Source: Anaerocolumna chitinilytica
GTDB taxonomy: Bacteria > Bacillota > Clostridia > Lachnospirales > Lachnospiraceae
Reading direction: 5' to 3'
NCBI RefSeq assembly: GCF_014218355.1
Contig: NZ_AP023368.1
Coordinates: forward strand, 3,969,501-4,033,500
Length of the DNA: 64,000 nucleotides
Shown: piece by piece, positions 46,269 through 55,416 of the stretch
How positions within the stretch are numbered: position 1 is the stretch's first letter
How the letters are laid out: every line of letters begins with the position of its first letter
Translations under genes and position numbers: made by a program
Notes under the pieces: generated by a model
The model's database searches: none
What the model saw: the letters and a program-made list of their open reading frames with translations, nothing else
Told to the model about the DNA's origin: nothing

Positions 46269-46303
46269 AGCCATGTATAGGTATTTACTACCTATACATG
46301 GCT
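46269..46303. repeat. Perfect 15-bp hairpin between the chemoreceptor and Nat-like genes
   Basis: AGCCATGTATAGGTA (46269-46283) and TACCTATACATGGCT (46289-46303) are perfect complements with a 5-nt loop. Neither strand has a following T run, so termination alone does not explain it. Confidence 0.6.
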
Positions 46304-46446
46304 GCAAATAAAGCGGTATTAGATGTCAAGACATTTTAATATCATTTAGTTAGCACAATAAACTTAAGGTTGACAATCTACAAAGTTTATTCGTCTCCTT
46401 TCCTTAACTGGCCATAACTTATCAAGGTAAGTTAACTCATTCTTAA

Positions 46447-48507
46447 CTAAATGTGGATCTTAAACATCCTCACAGAATTTTCCATGTTTTCTGTTTCCTG
46501 ATTCAGTTCCTCCACTGACTTATTTAATTCTTCCACTGCTAAGAGCTGGGTATCAGCTGTCGAACCTAATTGTGCCGAGGCTGCAGAAGTTTCCTCCAGG
46601 GTTGCTGATATGCTTTCAATTGCTGTAAGTGTCTCGCTTTTTAATTCACCGATGCGGCCAAGCCCGTTAATTATTTCATTTAAGCTTTCTGTAAGCTGGG
46701 ATACATGTGTATTAATACCATGAAAAGCGGACAGGGTTTCTTTAAGGGTATCTTCCTGCCTTGTAACAATATCATTGGCTTTTGTGGCTACATTAGCTGT
46801 TTCCTGGGTACTCTGTCTGATTCGGGTAACAATGTCACCTATTCGGCCGGCTTCCCCTAAAGATTGTTCCGACAACTTTCTGATTTCATCCGCCACGACT
46901 GAAAATCCCCTGCCATATGTGCCGGCTCTTGCGGCTTCTATTGAAGCATTCAAGGATAGCAATCTTGTCTGGTCTGCGATTTCATTAATTGCCTCTACTA
47001 TTTCAATAATAGCATCGGACTGCTTTTCAAGATTTAGGATATTTCCGATGACAGCCTTTGTAATATCAGAGGTATCCTTTTGCTTGGTATTTAACTCTTC
47101 CATGTTTATTAACCCTTTGGTTAAGATGCTATTGGTATTCAAAGTGATAGACCTGATATTTCCGGCATTTTCTTCTTGTGTTCCAATTTCTCCGGCAAGT
47201 TCTGACATACCATTAAAACAACTCTGTGCATCTTTTGCCAGAGAGGATATTCCCTGATCAATCTCTGTAACAGTCATTGCAATATCTTTTGAAGCATTTA
47301 CTAAAAGTTCAGAGGTATGGGATACTTTTGCTGTCATACCTGCGGTCTGCTTACTGATGCTAAAAATGTTCTCAATAAGATGCCTCATGCCGTCAAACAT
47401 GGAATTAATACTCTTGGATAGCAGGTGGAATTCATCTTTTCGCTTTAGATGAATCTGCTGTCTTAAATCACCGGTGGCAGCAGCATCTAACACTTTATTG
47501 GTAACGCGGATAGCCGAACTGATACCTCCGGAGATAAAAACACCTATGATAAGAGCAATAATGACTGCTAAAATCATAATTATCATGGTTATGACCTTCA
47601 CAGCATCTGCCTGAGCCGTAACTTTAGAATCAGGAATCAGAGCAAAGGTTACAGAACCATTTAAAGAGGACTTGGTATATACAAAAAGATAATCCTTACC
47701 ATCGTACACCACATACCGGGCATCGGAGGATAGCTTGTCTTTTAGTGCTTCTTTATAGAAAGAAGTCTCCGTAATTGCAGTTTTTCCCTTTTCCACTCCT
47801 TCTAGAATCACTTTTTTATCTGCCGTAATATACCCGCTAAGACTGCCGCTTCCAAAATTTGATTTCGTAAGAATATCGGAAAAAAAGCTTTTCTTTATAT
47901 CTACTACCACATAACCAATCTGTTTATATGCAGAGTTGGTTATTTTCTTAATATAGCTGATGCCGTATGCAGAGGAATCCAGCTTAGAGGTTTCATCCAA
48001 AAATGGATGCTCTCCAATCCAGTTAATCTCCTTTCCTCCGGCTGTTAGTAAGGTATAATCCTTCGAAGCTGTAAAATCCGCATAAAAACTATCCTTTAGT
48101 GCCCCTGCTGATGAAACGGGATGCCCATAGCCTGCAAAGACGGATATGTTAGATATGGATTTATCTGCAGCAACAGCAGCAAGCACTTTCTTTTGTATTT
48201 CCTTATACCTGCTGATTTCTTCTGTAGGTTTATCTGAATAATACTTGGAATAATATTTCTGAGTGGTTTCATCAGAAATAATATCAATGGCTTTACTGGA
48301 CATATTGGTAAGTCCCAGATCAAAATACTCCCCCATCATTGTGAGACTTACTTTGCTGGAATTTATATAATTTGATATCATTCCCTTTGATGCCAAATAA
48401 TAGCTTACTACCCCCAACACGATTATAAACAAGGCAGGTATCAAAAAAGCACCTATTAAACGTACTCTGATACTGTTGCCTCTTTTAATTTTCCTTTGTG
48501 CCTTCAC
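46447..48507 (-). CDS. Methyl-accepting chemotaxis protein
   Basis: The 686-residue chemoreceptor has an N-terminal membrane helix (about 15-37) and an extracellular dCache-like sensor (about 38-305). A second helix (about 308-330), a HAMP domain (about 330-385) and a long cytoplasmic signalling coiled coil follow. The hairpin tip is [33 protein letters not shown]. It starts at a GTG with GGAGGAG 4 nt upstream and is the third gene after a beta-helix glycosidase and a discoidin-domain protein (gap 29 nt). The ligand may therefore be a sugar released by those enzymes, which is an inference. Confidence 0.93.
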   Translation of the reverse strand: MKAQRKIKRGNSIRVRLIGAFLIPALFIIVLGVVSYYLASKGMISNYINSSKVSLTMMGEYFDLGLTNMSSKAIDIISDETTQKYYSKYYSDKPTEEISRYKEIQKKVLAAVAADKSISNISVFAGYGHPVSSAGALKDSFYADFTASKDYTLLTAGGKEINWIGEHPFLDETSKLDSSAYGISYIKKITNSAYKQIGYVVVDIKKSFFSDILTKSNFGSGSLSGYITADKKVILEGVEKGKTAITETSFYKEALKDKLSSDARYVVYDGKDYLFVYTKSSLNGSVTFALIPDSKVTAQADAVKVITMIIMILAVIIALIIGVFISGGISSAIRVTNKVLDAAATGDLRQQIHLKRKDEFHLLSKSINSMFDGMRHLIENIFSISKQTAGMTAKVSHTSELLVNASKDIAMTVTEIDQGISSLAKDAQSCFNGMSELAGEIGTQEENAGNIRSITLNTNSILTKGLINMEELNTKQKDTSDITKAVIGNILNLEKQSDAIIEIVEAINEIADQTRLLSLNASIEAARAGTYGRGFSVVADEIRKLSEQSLGEAGRIGDIVTRIRQSTQETANVATKANDIVTRQEDTLKETLSAFHGINTHVSQLTESLNEIINGLGRIGELKSETLTAIESISATLEETSAASAQLGSTADTQLLAVEELNKSVEELNQETENMENSVRMFKIHI

Positions 48508-48536
48508 TTTACTCCTCCGTGTAATGCACTTTAGTG

Positions 48537-49160
48537 CTACTTTTGATAAACCTCAAACTCTGCGACCTGACCGCCGCCGGCACCTGAATTTTCTGTAAAT
48601 ACAAGCTGAACATATCTAGCCTTAGTATCATCAAAGAGCAGCTGTACTTCATTACCGGTATCCGGATCGAAGGTATACTGTTTGCTGTCTATAAAAGGTT
48701 TAAAGTTCTTTCCGTCATCACTTAAATTAACAGCAAAGGTCTGGGTTCTCTTTCCCCATATCGCCATAGGGCTTAGCGCCACCCTGATAGCATGGAACTG
48801 CTGAACGCTCTCTAAATCTACCGTAAGATAATTCGGATAATCTGACTTGCCCTCCCAGTAAGAAACGCCAAGTGCAACTCCGTCCGTTACTTTTCTCGGG
48901 GTATAGACATCGTTAAAGCTGCTGGCATCAACTTTCTTCTTTAAAGCGATATTAGTTCCTTCCGGCAGTACCAGCTTATATTCTTTCTTCTTAAAATCCG
49001 GATGCTCCGTAGCTTCTGTCTGATCCGGCGCACTGACAACCGTTACATTTGCGGCATCCACCTTCTGAGATGGCTCTTTTATAGTTCCGGGGGCATAACC
49101 AAAAAGATATATATTTAATGCACATAAAAGTACTATAATAACAGGACGTACTATTTTCAT
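48537..49160 (-). CDS. Membrane-anchored discoidin (F5/8 type C, CBM32-like) protein
   Basis: The protein of about 207 residues has an N-terminal signal anchor ([19 protein letters not shown]) and no other catalytic domain. The C-terminal 140 residues form an F5/8 type C fold: [40 protein letters not shown]-type strands and [10 protein letters not shown]. Such modules bind carbohydrates. The start is the ATG with AAAGGAGG about 8 nt upstream. The gene follows the glycosidase gene closely, so the binding module that is often fused to such enzymes is here a separate polypeptide. Confidence 0.8.
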   Translation of the reverse strand: MKIVRPVIIVLLCALNIYLFGYAPGTIKEPSQKVDAANVTVVSAPDQTEATEHPDFKKKEYKLVLPEGTNIALKKKVDASSFNDVYTPRKVTDGVALGVSYWEGKSDYPNYLTVDLESVQQFHAIRVALSPMAIWGKRTQTFAVNLSDDGKNFKPFIDSKQYTFDPDTGNEVQLLFDDTKARYVQLVFTENSGAGGGQVAEFEVYQK

Positions 49161-49185
49161 CTGCCTATCCTCCTTTAAACTCATT

Positions 49186-50748
49186 TTATTGAATAGTTAT
49201 ATTTTCCGTTGTATCAGGATCAATCTCGAATTTCCCCTGATCAAGACTTGTAATCTTTTCTCCCAGAATCTCCAGATTGCTGATGGCTACATTTTTTATT
49301 TTATGTGTATCATCAAAGCCTTCTATTCTGGAAGGGCTGAACTTACCGGAAAGTACCTTAACATTATCAATGGTTACACCATCAATCTGTCCTCTTTCCT
49401 TTGTAGATGTCCAGTTGGAAGTCTTAGGAATATGAAGATCTATCAGATATGGCATCTCATCTCCGTCTCCGGAACCCATCTGTGCATTTTCAACGGTTAT
49501 GTTTTTAAAGGTTATATCTTTTATTGTCGCATCATCTGCATTATGTACAGAAATCACCGGCTTGTGGAAGTTATTCAATACAGTAATATCTTCGAAACTG
49601 ATACCTGATATGTAAACCTCTGGCTGTTTACCTTTATTGGTCTCATAACCAATCTCCATGGATTGAGCCAAATCTGTCCACAGCTGCATATTTTTAAAGG
49701 ATATATCGGAAGAACTTCCTTCATAATTCTTGATAACAAGGGAGTCATCCCAGCTTCTGACAAAGCAATTGGATACTTTATAGTTGGTGCAGGACTGCAA
49801 GGTAATACCATCTCCGTTGGGTCTGGAGGATATAATTCGTATGCCGTCAATCACACCGCCAGTGGAACTCTTAGCAGAGCATACCCAGGCATTGGGATTT
49901 AGTACAATAATATCTTTTAAGGTTACACTGTCACAATTATCAAATTTTAATGGGATATACGCCGTCTTTCCCATCCAGCCTTCAAACCCGGAGCCATCCA
50001 GAATTCCTCTTCCTTCTACTGTGACATTTTTAGCATAGTTGGAATTGATAATTCCATGGACAACAGCACCGCCTGCCAGATAAAGGGTCTGATTGTCTTC
50101 CAGAACAATATTTTCAATGTTCCATTCACCGGGTCCGATGTATTTTAAATTATCGCTGCTCTTGGTAGGAGCATTGGGATCAATAGGATTAGCAAAAATA
50201 TGAAGTGCACGGTCCGTGGAATCATTAAACATTAAAGTATAGTTATCCGGCTTTGTAATGGTAAAAGATACTGTCTTTGCAGCAGTATCAACTTCCGGTT
50301 TGATATCATAGCTTAACGGACTTATTTTAACGGATTTCAAGTCCATATCGGGAACACTTACCACTATCTTGGCAACACCTTCAAAATCAAAATATGTAAT
50401 TGGAGTACGCGACTGAGGCGGCAAATAATCTGCATGCCACTCTCTGCTGTTATTAACATTGGTATCATAGACATAGCAATCATACCCATCTACCTTAACC
50501 TGTGTGTCCGTACAATGAAGCAGGGCGAAATTCCTGTCCTTTTCGCTGGCACTTACTAAATCTTCCTTTGTTGCATCCTTTAAAGACTTCGGACCTTCAT
50601 ATAAAACCAGCTTGGAGCCTTCAAAGCTTATCATTTTACTGACCTCTTCCGTTCTGTCTTTCAAGTGCTTTCCCGCTGCCACTGCAGTAACAATAAGAGC
50701 GAGAATTGCAAACCACTCAATAATCATTATTGCTTTAATCTTTTTCAT
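49186..50748 (-). CDS. Membrane-anchored parallel beta-helix glycosidase (GH28/GH49-like)
   Basis: The protein of about 520 residues has an N-terminal hydrophobic anchor (about 3-25), a beta-sandwich region (about 35-175), and a right-handed beta-helix. Catalytic-type Asp motifs are NGDGITLQS and SWDDSLVIKNY. The DD-x-x-x-IK(x)Y pattern and the separate N-terminal domain recall GH49 dextranase, while the general repeats recall GH28 polygalacturonase. I cannot decide between alpha-glucan and pectin as substrate. The start is the second ATG, with GGGG about 8 nt upstream. It is the first of three genes with the discoidin protein and a chemoreceptor. Confidence 0.75.
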   Translation of the reverse strand: MKKIKAIMIIEWFAILALIVTAVAAGKHLKDRTEEVSKMISFEGSKLVLYEGPKSLKDATKEDLVSASEKDRNFALLHCTDTQVKVDGYDCYVYDTNVNNSREWHADYLPPQSRTPITYFDFEGVAKIVVSVPDMDLKSVKISPLSYDIKPEVDTAAKTVSFTITKPDNYTLMFNDSTDRALHIFANPIDPNAPTKSSDNLKYIGPGEWNIENIVLEDNQTLYLAGGAVVHGIINSNYAKNVTVEGRGILDGSGFEGWMGKTAYIPLKFDNCDSVTLKDIIVLNPNAWVCSAKSSTGGVIDGIRIISSRPNGDGITLQSCTNYKVSNCFVRSWDDSLVIKNYEGSSSDISFKNMQLWTDLAQSMEIGYETNKGKQPEVYISGISFEDITVLNNFHKPVISVHNADDATIKDITFKNITVENAQMGSGDGDEMPYLIDLHIPKTSNWTSTKERGQIDGVTIDNVKVLSGKFSPSRIEGFDDTHKIKNVAISNLEILGEKITSLDQGKFEIDPDTTENITIQ

Positions 50749-50770
50749 GCTTTTACCCCATGCCACAAAA

Positions 50771-50826
50771 AAAGCTGAAAGAAGAATTTGTGGCTTTCCT
50801 TCTCCTTCTTATTTTCTTTCAGCTTT
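50771..50826 (-). terminator. Terminator between pgmB and the glycosidase gene
   Basis: AAAGCTGAAAGAA and TTCTTTCAGCTTT (50771-50783 and 50814-50826) form a perfect 13-bp stem with a 30-nt loop. On the minus strand it is followed by a T run. It lies only about 20 nt before the glycosidase start, so it may also act as an attenuator. Confidence 0.75.
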
Positions 50827-50836
50827 AAAACTCCAT

Positions 50837-51487
50837 TTACTCCTCCAATATTTTCTCCCAAGCAATATCCGCGTCAAGGCCAGTTGCCTCATAATCTGCA
50901 CGAAGCTGCTCGTGTTCCGAACCAACCCCAAGGGTTTTCATATGAGCTGCCCTTCCTGCTACTATGCCTGCAAAGGAATCCTCAACTACAAGGCACTCTT
51001 CATATTTTAACTCCAGCTTATTGGCCGCTACTTCAAACACCTCCGGGTCCGGTTTTGATTTTGTAATATCCAGGCCGCAGCTGACTTTATCTACATATTC
51101 CATCAATCCTGTTTTGGTTAAAATAAGCGGCGCATTCTTACTTACAGAACCAATACCTATTAAAATCCCTTTCTCCCGCAACATCTTCAGACATTCCACC
51201 ACTCCTGGCAATATGGCACTCTCATCCAACTCCGTTAATAGGTCCTTATAATAATTATTCTTCCTCTCTGCTAACTCTTCCTTCTCAGCAGCGGTATAGA
51301 TTTTACTGCCTTTACTAAGTACTACTTCCAGAGATTCCATTCTGCTGACACCTTTTTGCTTTTTATTATCCTCCTTTGTAAATTTATCAATGCCCAGCTC
51401 TTCCGCCAGCATCTTCCATGCCTTAAAATGCATTTCATCTGTGGAGACTAAAACTCCATCTAAATCAAAAATTACACCTCTTATCAT
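50837..51487 (-). CDS. pgmB: Beta-phosphoglucomutase
   Basis: The HAD-family enzyme of about 216 residues converts beta-glucose 1-phosphate to glucose 6-phosphate. It shows nucleophile motif FDLDGVLVSTDEMHF, the substrate loop KGVSRMESLEV, the Ser/Lys motifs IGSVSKN and SKPDPEVF, and VVEDSFAGI. The DxDGVxxDT-like start plus the RMESLE loop are specific to beta-PGM. The start is the ATG of MIRGVIFDL, although the preceding bases contain no clear ribosome site; a GTG six codons earlier is the alternative. It complements the two inverting GH65 phosphorylases nearby. Confidence 0.9.
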   Translation of the reverse strand: MIRGVIFDLDGVLVSTDEMHFKAWKMLAEELGIDKFTKEDNKKQKGVSRMESLEVVLSKGSKIYTAAEKEELAERKNNYYKDLLTELDESAILPGVVECLKMLREKGILIGIGSVSKNAPLILTKTGLMEYVDKVSCGLDITKSKPDPEVFEVAANKLELKYEECLVVEDSFAGIVAGRAAHMKTLGVGSEHEQLRADYEATGLDADIAWEKILEE

Positions 51488-51689
51488 TTCTAATACCACT
51501 GTCACAAAAAACAGCTCTGATATGCTTTGTGACTTCCTTTCTATCTTTATATTTCCGGCATTCCTGTGTTGAATGCAGTCATAGTTTTCGAATGAGTATA
51601 TCTGGCAGTTTACTATAAATTACCAGTATATATCTGCCTTTTTTATTTAATCTGTACATTTTTCATGAATTATGTTAAACTAATTACTA

Positions 51690-51703
51690 GTTTAACATTA
51701 AAC
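51690..51703 (+). promoter_or_regulatory. LacI-family operator in front of the repressor gene
   Basis: GTTTAACATTAAAC differs by one base from the perfect palindrome GTTTAACGTTAAAC found before the sugar transporter operon. A weaker 10/14 match with an intact GTTAAAC half lies at 51667-51680. The location just before the ribosome site implies autorepression. Confidence 0.75.
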
Positions 51704-51726
51704 CTTCGAAAGAAAGGAACATGAAA

Positions 51727-52743
51727 ATGACCACCATTAAAGATATTGCACAGGCTGTAGGGGTAAGCTGTACAACTGTCTCCAATGTAATACATGGAAA
51801 GACAGGCCGTGTATCGGCAGAAACCATTACCCGTATCAATGAAGCCATAGATAAACTAGGTTATGTTCCGAATATGTCCGCACGCTCCTTGGTATCCAGC
51901 TCTTCCAAAGTTATCGGAATGATCAGCCACCTTGCTTCCAATAAAAAAGAAAGTATCGTAGAAGACCCCTTTCACTCCGCTTTTATCGGTTCCATTGAAA
52001 AGACCTTAAGAGAAAATGGTTATTACTTAATGCTTCGTACAGTAGAGACCACATCTGATTTGATAAACTTTTTACACAACTGGAATGTCGATGGTTTATT
52101 CTGCACCGGTGTATTCCAGGATGAGTTCTTTGAGGCTCTGACAAGTCTTAAGATTCCGGTAGTTTTAATTGATAGTTATGTATCCCATCCTAATATCTGC
52201 AACGTAGGCTTGGAAGATTATGAAGGCGGTTATACTGCAACCAGGTATTTAGTAGATAAAGGCCATAAGAACATAGCCTTTGCTTCACCAAGTATCAAGG
52301 AAAAGGGCGTTGTATATGAACGTTTTCAAGGATACAAGGATGCCTTAAAGGAAGCTTCCATTCCGTTTCGTCAGAATCTTGTCTTCGAACAGGAGCTTGA
52401 TACGGCTACCACCATTGCTCTTGGTACAAAACTTGCCACAAGAAAGGATATTACCGCAGTCTTTGCAACTGCAGATATACTGGCTGCCGGTATAATGGCA
52501 GGTCTTAACGCTGCCGGCAAGAGAGTTCCTGAGGACATCTCGGTAATGGGCTTTGATGATATCAATCTCTGTCAGCTGACCAGTCCAACCATTACTACTA
52601 TTCATCAGGATGCTCCTTTAAAGGGTAAATTAGCTGTTTATTTTCTGATGGATAAGCTGGAAAATAAACCAATACTTAAAAGAGAAGTCATTCTGCCGAT
52701 ACATCTGGTAGAACGTCAAAGCGTTAAATCACTTTATAATTAA
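51727..52743 (+). CDS. LacI-family sugar repressor
   Basis: The 338-residue repressor has an N-terminal LacI HTH (TTIKDIAQAVGVSCTTVSNVIHGKTGRVS), the hinge helix (YVPNMSARSLVSSSSKVIG), and a periplasmic-binding-like sensor domain ending in the family motif DISVMGFDDINLCQLTSPTITT. I use the ATG at 51727 because AGGA is then 8 nt away; the ATG at 51721 is only 2 nt from it. It is divergent from pgmB. Three matching operators, one of them its own, suggest it governs the GH65/ABC sugar operon. The inducer is unknown. Confidence 0.9.
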   Translation: MTTIKDIAQAVGVSCTTVSNVIHGKTGRVSAETITRINEAIDKLGYVPNMSARSLVSSSSKVIGMISHLASNKKESIVEDPFHSAFIGSIEKTLRENGYYLMLRTVETTSDLINFLHNWNVDGLFCTGVFQDEFFEALTSLKIPVVLIDSYVSHPNICNVGLEDYEGGYTATRYLVDKGHKNIAFASPSIKEKGVVYERFQGYKDALKEASIPFRQNLVFEQELDTATTIALGTKLATRKDITAVFATADILAAGIMAGLNAAGKRVPEDISVMGFDDINLCQLTSPTITTIHQDAPLKGKLAVYFLMDKLENKPILKREVILPIHLVERQSVKSLYN

Positions 52744-52747
52744 TCAG

Positions 52748-52776
52748 AAGGGGATGTGAAATCATGCATCCCCTTT
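52748..52776 (+). terminator. Terminator of the LacI-family gene
   Basis: AAGGGGATG (52748-52756) pairs with CATCCCCTT (52767-52775), ending in TTT. Confidence 0.7.
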
Positions 52777-52821
52777 GCAGTGTCTTTATTTAATTCTAAG
52801 TTACAGTTCAGGGGTGTGGAT

Positions 52822-53081
52822 TATGGGGGACGGACGATAGCAGATGATTCCATTCATTCATTTTCCTGTTCGGTGTTTCGAATTCCACTAAAATGCCAGA
52901 CGTTATTCCTGGAAGGTTAAATTGCGCCAAACTCGCTTCCGATTTTACTGGTGGTGTAATGTTGGGAGCTCAGACATGGCGTAATTTAACCTAGGAATAA
53001 CGGCTGCCATTTAAGTGTCATACGAAACTCCTCAATGGAAAATGCCTGAATGGAAACATCTGCTATCTGTGTATTGCCATA
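52822..53081 (+). repeat. Very long imperfect hairpin, copy 2 of a two-copy family
   Basis: About 260 bases fold into one near-continuous hairpin with a loop of about 50 nt. Paired blocks from the base up are TATGG/CCATA, AC/GT, the GGAC (52832-52835) against TGT (53068-53070) internal loop, GATAGCAGATG/CATCTGCTATC, TTCCATTCA/TGAATGGAA, CATTTTCC/GGAAAATG, GTTTCG/CGAAAC, CACTAAAATG/CATTTAAGTG, and CGTTATTCCT..AGGTTAAATTGCGCC with 52978-53002. A G-T opposition in the last block would be a G-U pair in plus-strand RNA. It lies between convergent genes and has no T tract or coding frame. Confidence 0.7.
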
Positions 53082-53238
53082 GAATTTTCCATGTATTAAT
53101 ACAAAGCTGAACTGCGACAATGCTAAAATTCAATTATTATATCTGATATTGCATCTGTTATTACCCAGCCTTTTTATTGTAAATACGTTGAAAGCATTGA
53201 ATTTTATTTAGGACATGTAATGAAAAGCGATATATGAA

Positions 53239-55401
53239 TTATAATTTTTCAACTTTCGCTTCTTCCCTTGTTACAGTTACCTGATACAAGTCTCCTAAAT
53301 AATGAATATGAAAGGAGAGTTTGTTCCAGCCTTCCGGCAGTTTTGATTCAGCCTTTAAAACACCGTTTTCAATATGAATTCCGCCAAAACCTTCTACTGC
53401 AGTCATGTAGGCGCCGCCACTGGCAGCGGGATGGGTGCCTCCGATATAGATTAGTCCTGCCCACTGCTTTCCGCCGTCCACCAAATCGGCTTTTGCGGAT
53501 TTGATGAAGAATGGATATGCTTTATCTGCCATATCACATTTGCAGGCAAGCATGGAATACATACAGGCGCTTAGGGAAGAACCGTGCTCTGTTCTTGGTT
53601 CATAGTAGGACCAGTTCTTATAAAGGGTATCTTTTTCATATTCACCAGAGAACAGGTTTACCATGGTTACAACGTCTGCCTGCTTTATTACTTTGGTATG
53701 GGAAGCAACGCCATATGCTCCTCCCCAATATTCCTTTTCATGAAGGAGTCTTCCCTTTACCTCGGCTACAGTCACATCTTCTAATTGTTCATAGCCATCG
53801 AATTGCTCTATGACACCGGTCTTTTCGTCCGGAGCCGGTATATATAAGTGCTTTGCTGCATCCACTAATTTTTCATGGAGTTCTTTATTGGCTGTATCCT
53901 CTGTATCAGCATACTCTTCCAGCATTCTGAGTGCCGCATCCAGTGTATACTTTGCCATACGGTTGGTATAAGCATTATTATCTACCCTCTCATGGTATTC
54001 ATCCGGGCCGATAACATCCCATAACTCATAGCAGTCCTTATTTACTCTTTTTACCAAAAGACTATAGTAGAATTTGGCACATTCGATAATGGTCTCTGCT
54101 CCGCCCTCTCTTAGCAGATCATCTTTTCCGGTAAACTGAACATACCGCATAATACCGTAAGCAACCGCTGCCGATATATGTATTTGTTTATCCTTAAAGA
54201 ATGTTCTCATAGGACGTCCGGTAAATACATCGGTTACATTGTAGTCCGAGCAGGCATCATAGCCGCCTTCCTGGCTCTCCCAGGCGTAAAAAGCTCCGTC
54301 AAAACCATAGCTTTTTGCCTTTTTCTTCGCTCCGGCTAAGGTATCTATTCGGTATTTTAACAGAGTTTTGGCAACTTCCGGTTCTGTAAACAGGAAGAAG
54401 TCTAACATGAACATCTCTGTATCCCAGAACACAGCTCCTTTATAAGTCTGTCCGGACAGCCCTCTTGCTGCTATGGACAGGCTCTTTGAATGTCTGGGGG
54501 CAATACAGTGGAGGTGGTATAAGGAATAATTAAGCGCTTCCATTGCCTCATCGTCTCCTTCGATTATTACTTCAGAGACTTTCCATAACTTTTCCCATTT
54601 ACTGCAGTGTCTGTTTAATAAGGCATCATAACCTTCTGTTTTTGATTGTACTGCAAGAACTTTTGCTTCCGCCTTAAAGTTCTCCGAATCTTTACAGGTA
54701 TAGATACTGATATATTTATAGAAAATATACTCCCCATTCGCTTTTACCTGGAATTTAAGGTTTCTTACTATCTTTCTGTCATCAACTTTCACATTTTCTT
54801 CTGCTGCAAAAGCTGCCGTTAAACTTTCATATACTACAACTTCATCCTTGTTCTCATGAGTAATTCCCAATGTACGGATAACCTCTTCCTCCGTAGCAGC
54901 CTCAATGATATCATAATGAGGTCCGTTTATATCCCAGACATCTCCGTCAATTCCCGTAACCACTTCAAGGCTTCCGTCAAAGAAAGGTGTAATCTTAACC
55001 TTCAGGCAGATAAGATGCTTCTCATCCATACTGGCAAATCTCTCGGTTTCCAACAGCACATTGCCCTTCACAGTCTGAAAGCTGGTCTGTCGGTGAAAGA
55101 TTCCGTGTCTGTAGTCCAAAGACATCTTATGGGATATACATTCCTTCTCCGGAAGAGCATATTCTACTCCATCCACAAGAATTCTGGTAAAAAGCCCGTT
55201 AGGTGCATTCAGAGGTTCTCTCCATCCATTTCCCACCTGGTCATAGATGCCCGAAAGGTTAACAGCCGGAAACTGCTCTTTCGTAAACTCTTCCAGCGTT
55301 CCTCTGATACCCATATAACCATTTCCTGTTAGATATTTATTACCAAGTCCCGTTGCTTTTTCTTCATCAAATCCATTTTCTTCAATATTCCAGTTAATCA
55401 T
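53239..55401 (-). CDS. GH65 glycoside phosphorylase (first type)
   Basis: The 720-residue enzyme has the GH65 plan: an N-terminal beta-sandwich, an (alpha/alpha)6 barrel holding VFWDTEMF near residues 324-331, the presumed acid Glu468 in WDVIGPDEYHERVDNNAYTN, and a C-terminal beta-sandwich. These enzymes reversibly phosphorolyse alpha-glucosides (maltose, kojibiose, nigerose, trehalose and others) to beta-glucose 1-phosphate. The linkage preference cannot be read from sequence. The ribosome site is AGGAAAGG. It lies 15 nt after the second GH65 gene in a transporter operon, and pgmB nearby consumes its product. Confidence 0.92.
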   Translation of the reverse strand: MINWNIEENGFDEEKATGLGNKYLTGNGYMGIRGTLEEFTKEQFPAVNLSGIYDQVGNGWREPLNAPNGLFTRILVDGVEYALPEKECISHKMSLDYRHGIFHRQTSFQTVKGNVLLETERFASMDEKHLICLKVKITPFFDGSLEVVTGIDGDVWDINGPHYDIIEAATEEEVIRTLGITHENKDEVVVYESLTAAFAAEENVKVDDRKIVRNLKFQVKANGEYIFYKYISIYTCKDSENFKAEAKVLAVQSKTEGYDALLNRHCSKWEKLWKVSEVIIEGDDEAMEALNYSLYHLHCIAPRHSKSLSIAARGLSGQTYKGAVFWDTEMFMLDFFLFTEPEVAKTLLKYRIDTLAGAKKKAKSYGFDGAFYAWESQEGGYDACSDYNVTDVFTGRPMRTFFKDKQIHISAAVAYGIMRYVQFTGKDDLLREGGAETIIECAKFYYSLLVKRVNKDCYELWDVIGPDEYHERVDNNAYTNRMAKYTLDAALRMLEEYADTEDTANKELHEKLVDAAKHLYIPAPDEKTGVIEQFDGYEQLEDVTVAEVKGRLLHEKEYWGGAYGVASHTKVIKQADVVTMVNLFSGEYEKDTLYKNWSYYEPRTEHGSSLSACMYSMLACKCDMADKAYPFFIKSAKADLVDGGKQWAGLIYIGGTHPAASGGAYMTAVEGFGGIHIENGVLKAESKLPEGWNKLSFHIHYLGDLYQVTVTREEAKVEKL

Positions 55402-55416
55402 AAACTAAGTCCTTTC

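Noticed and set aside
53511..53813. Plus-strand frames of 66-158 residues inside the GH65 and chemoreceptor genes
   Set aside because: All are antisense shadows of well-supported genes.
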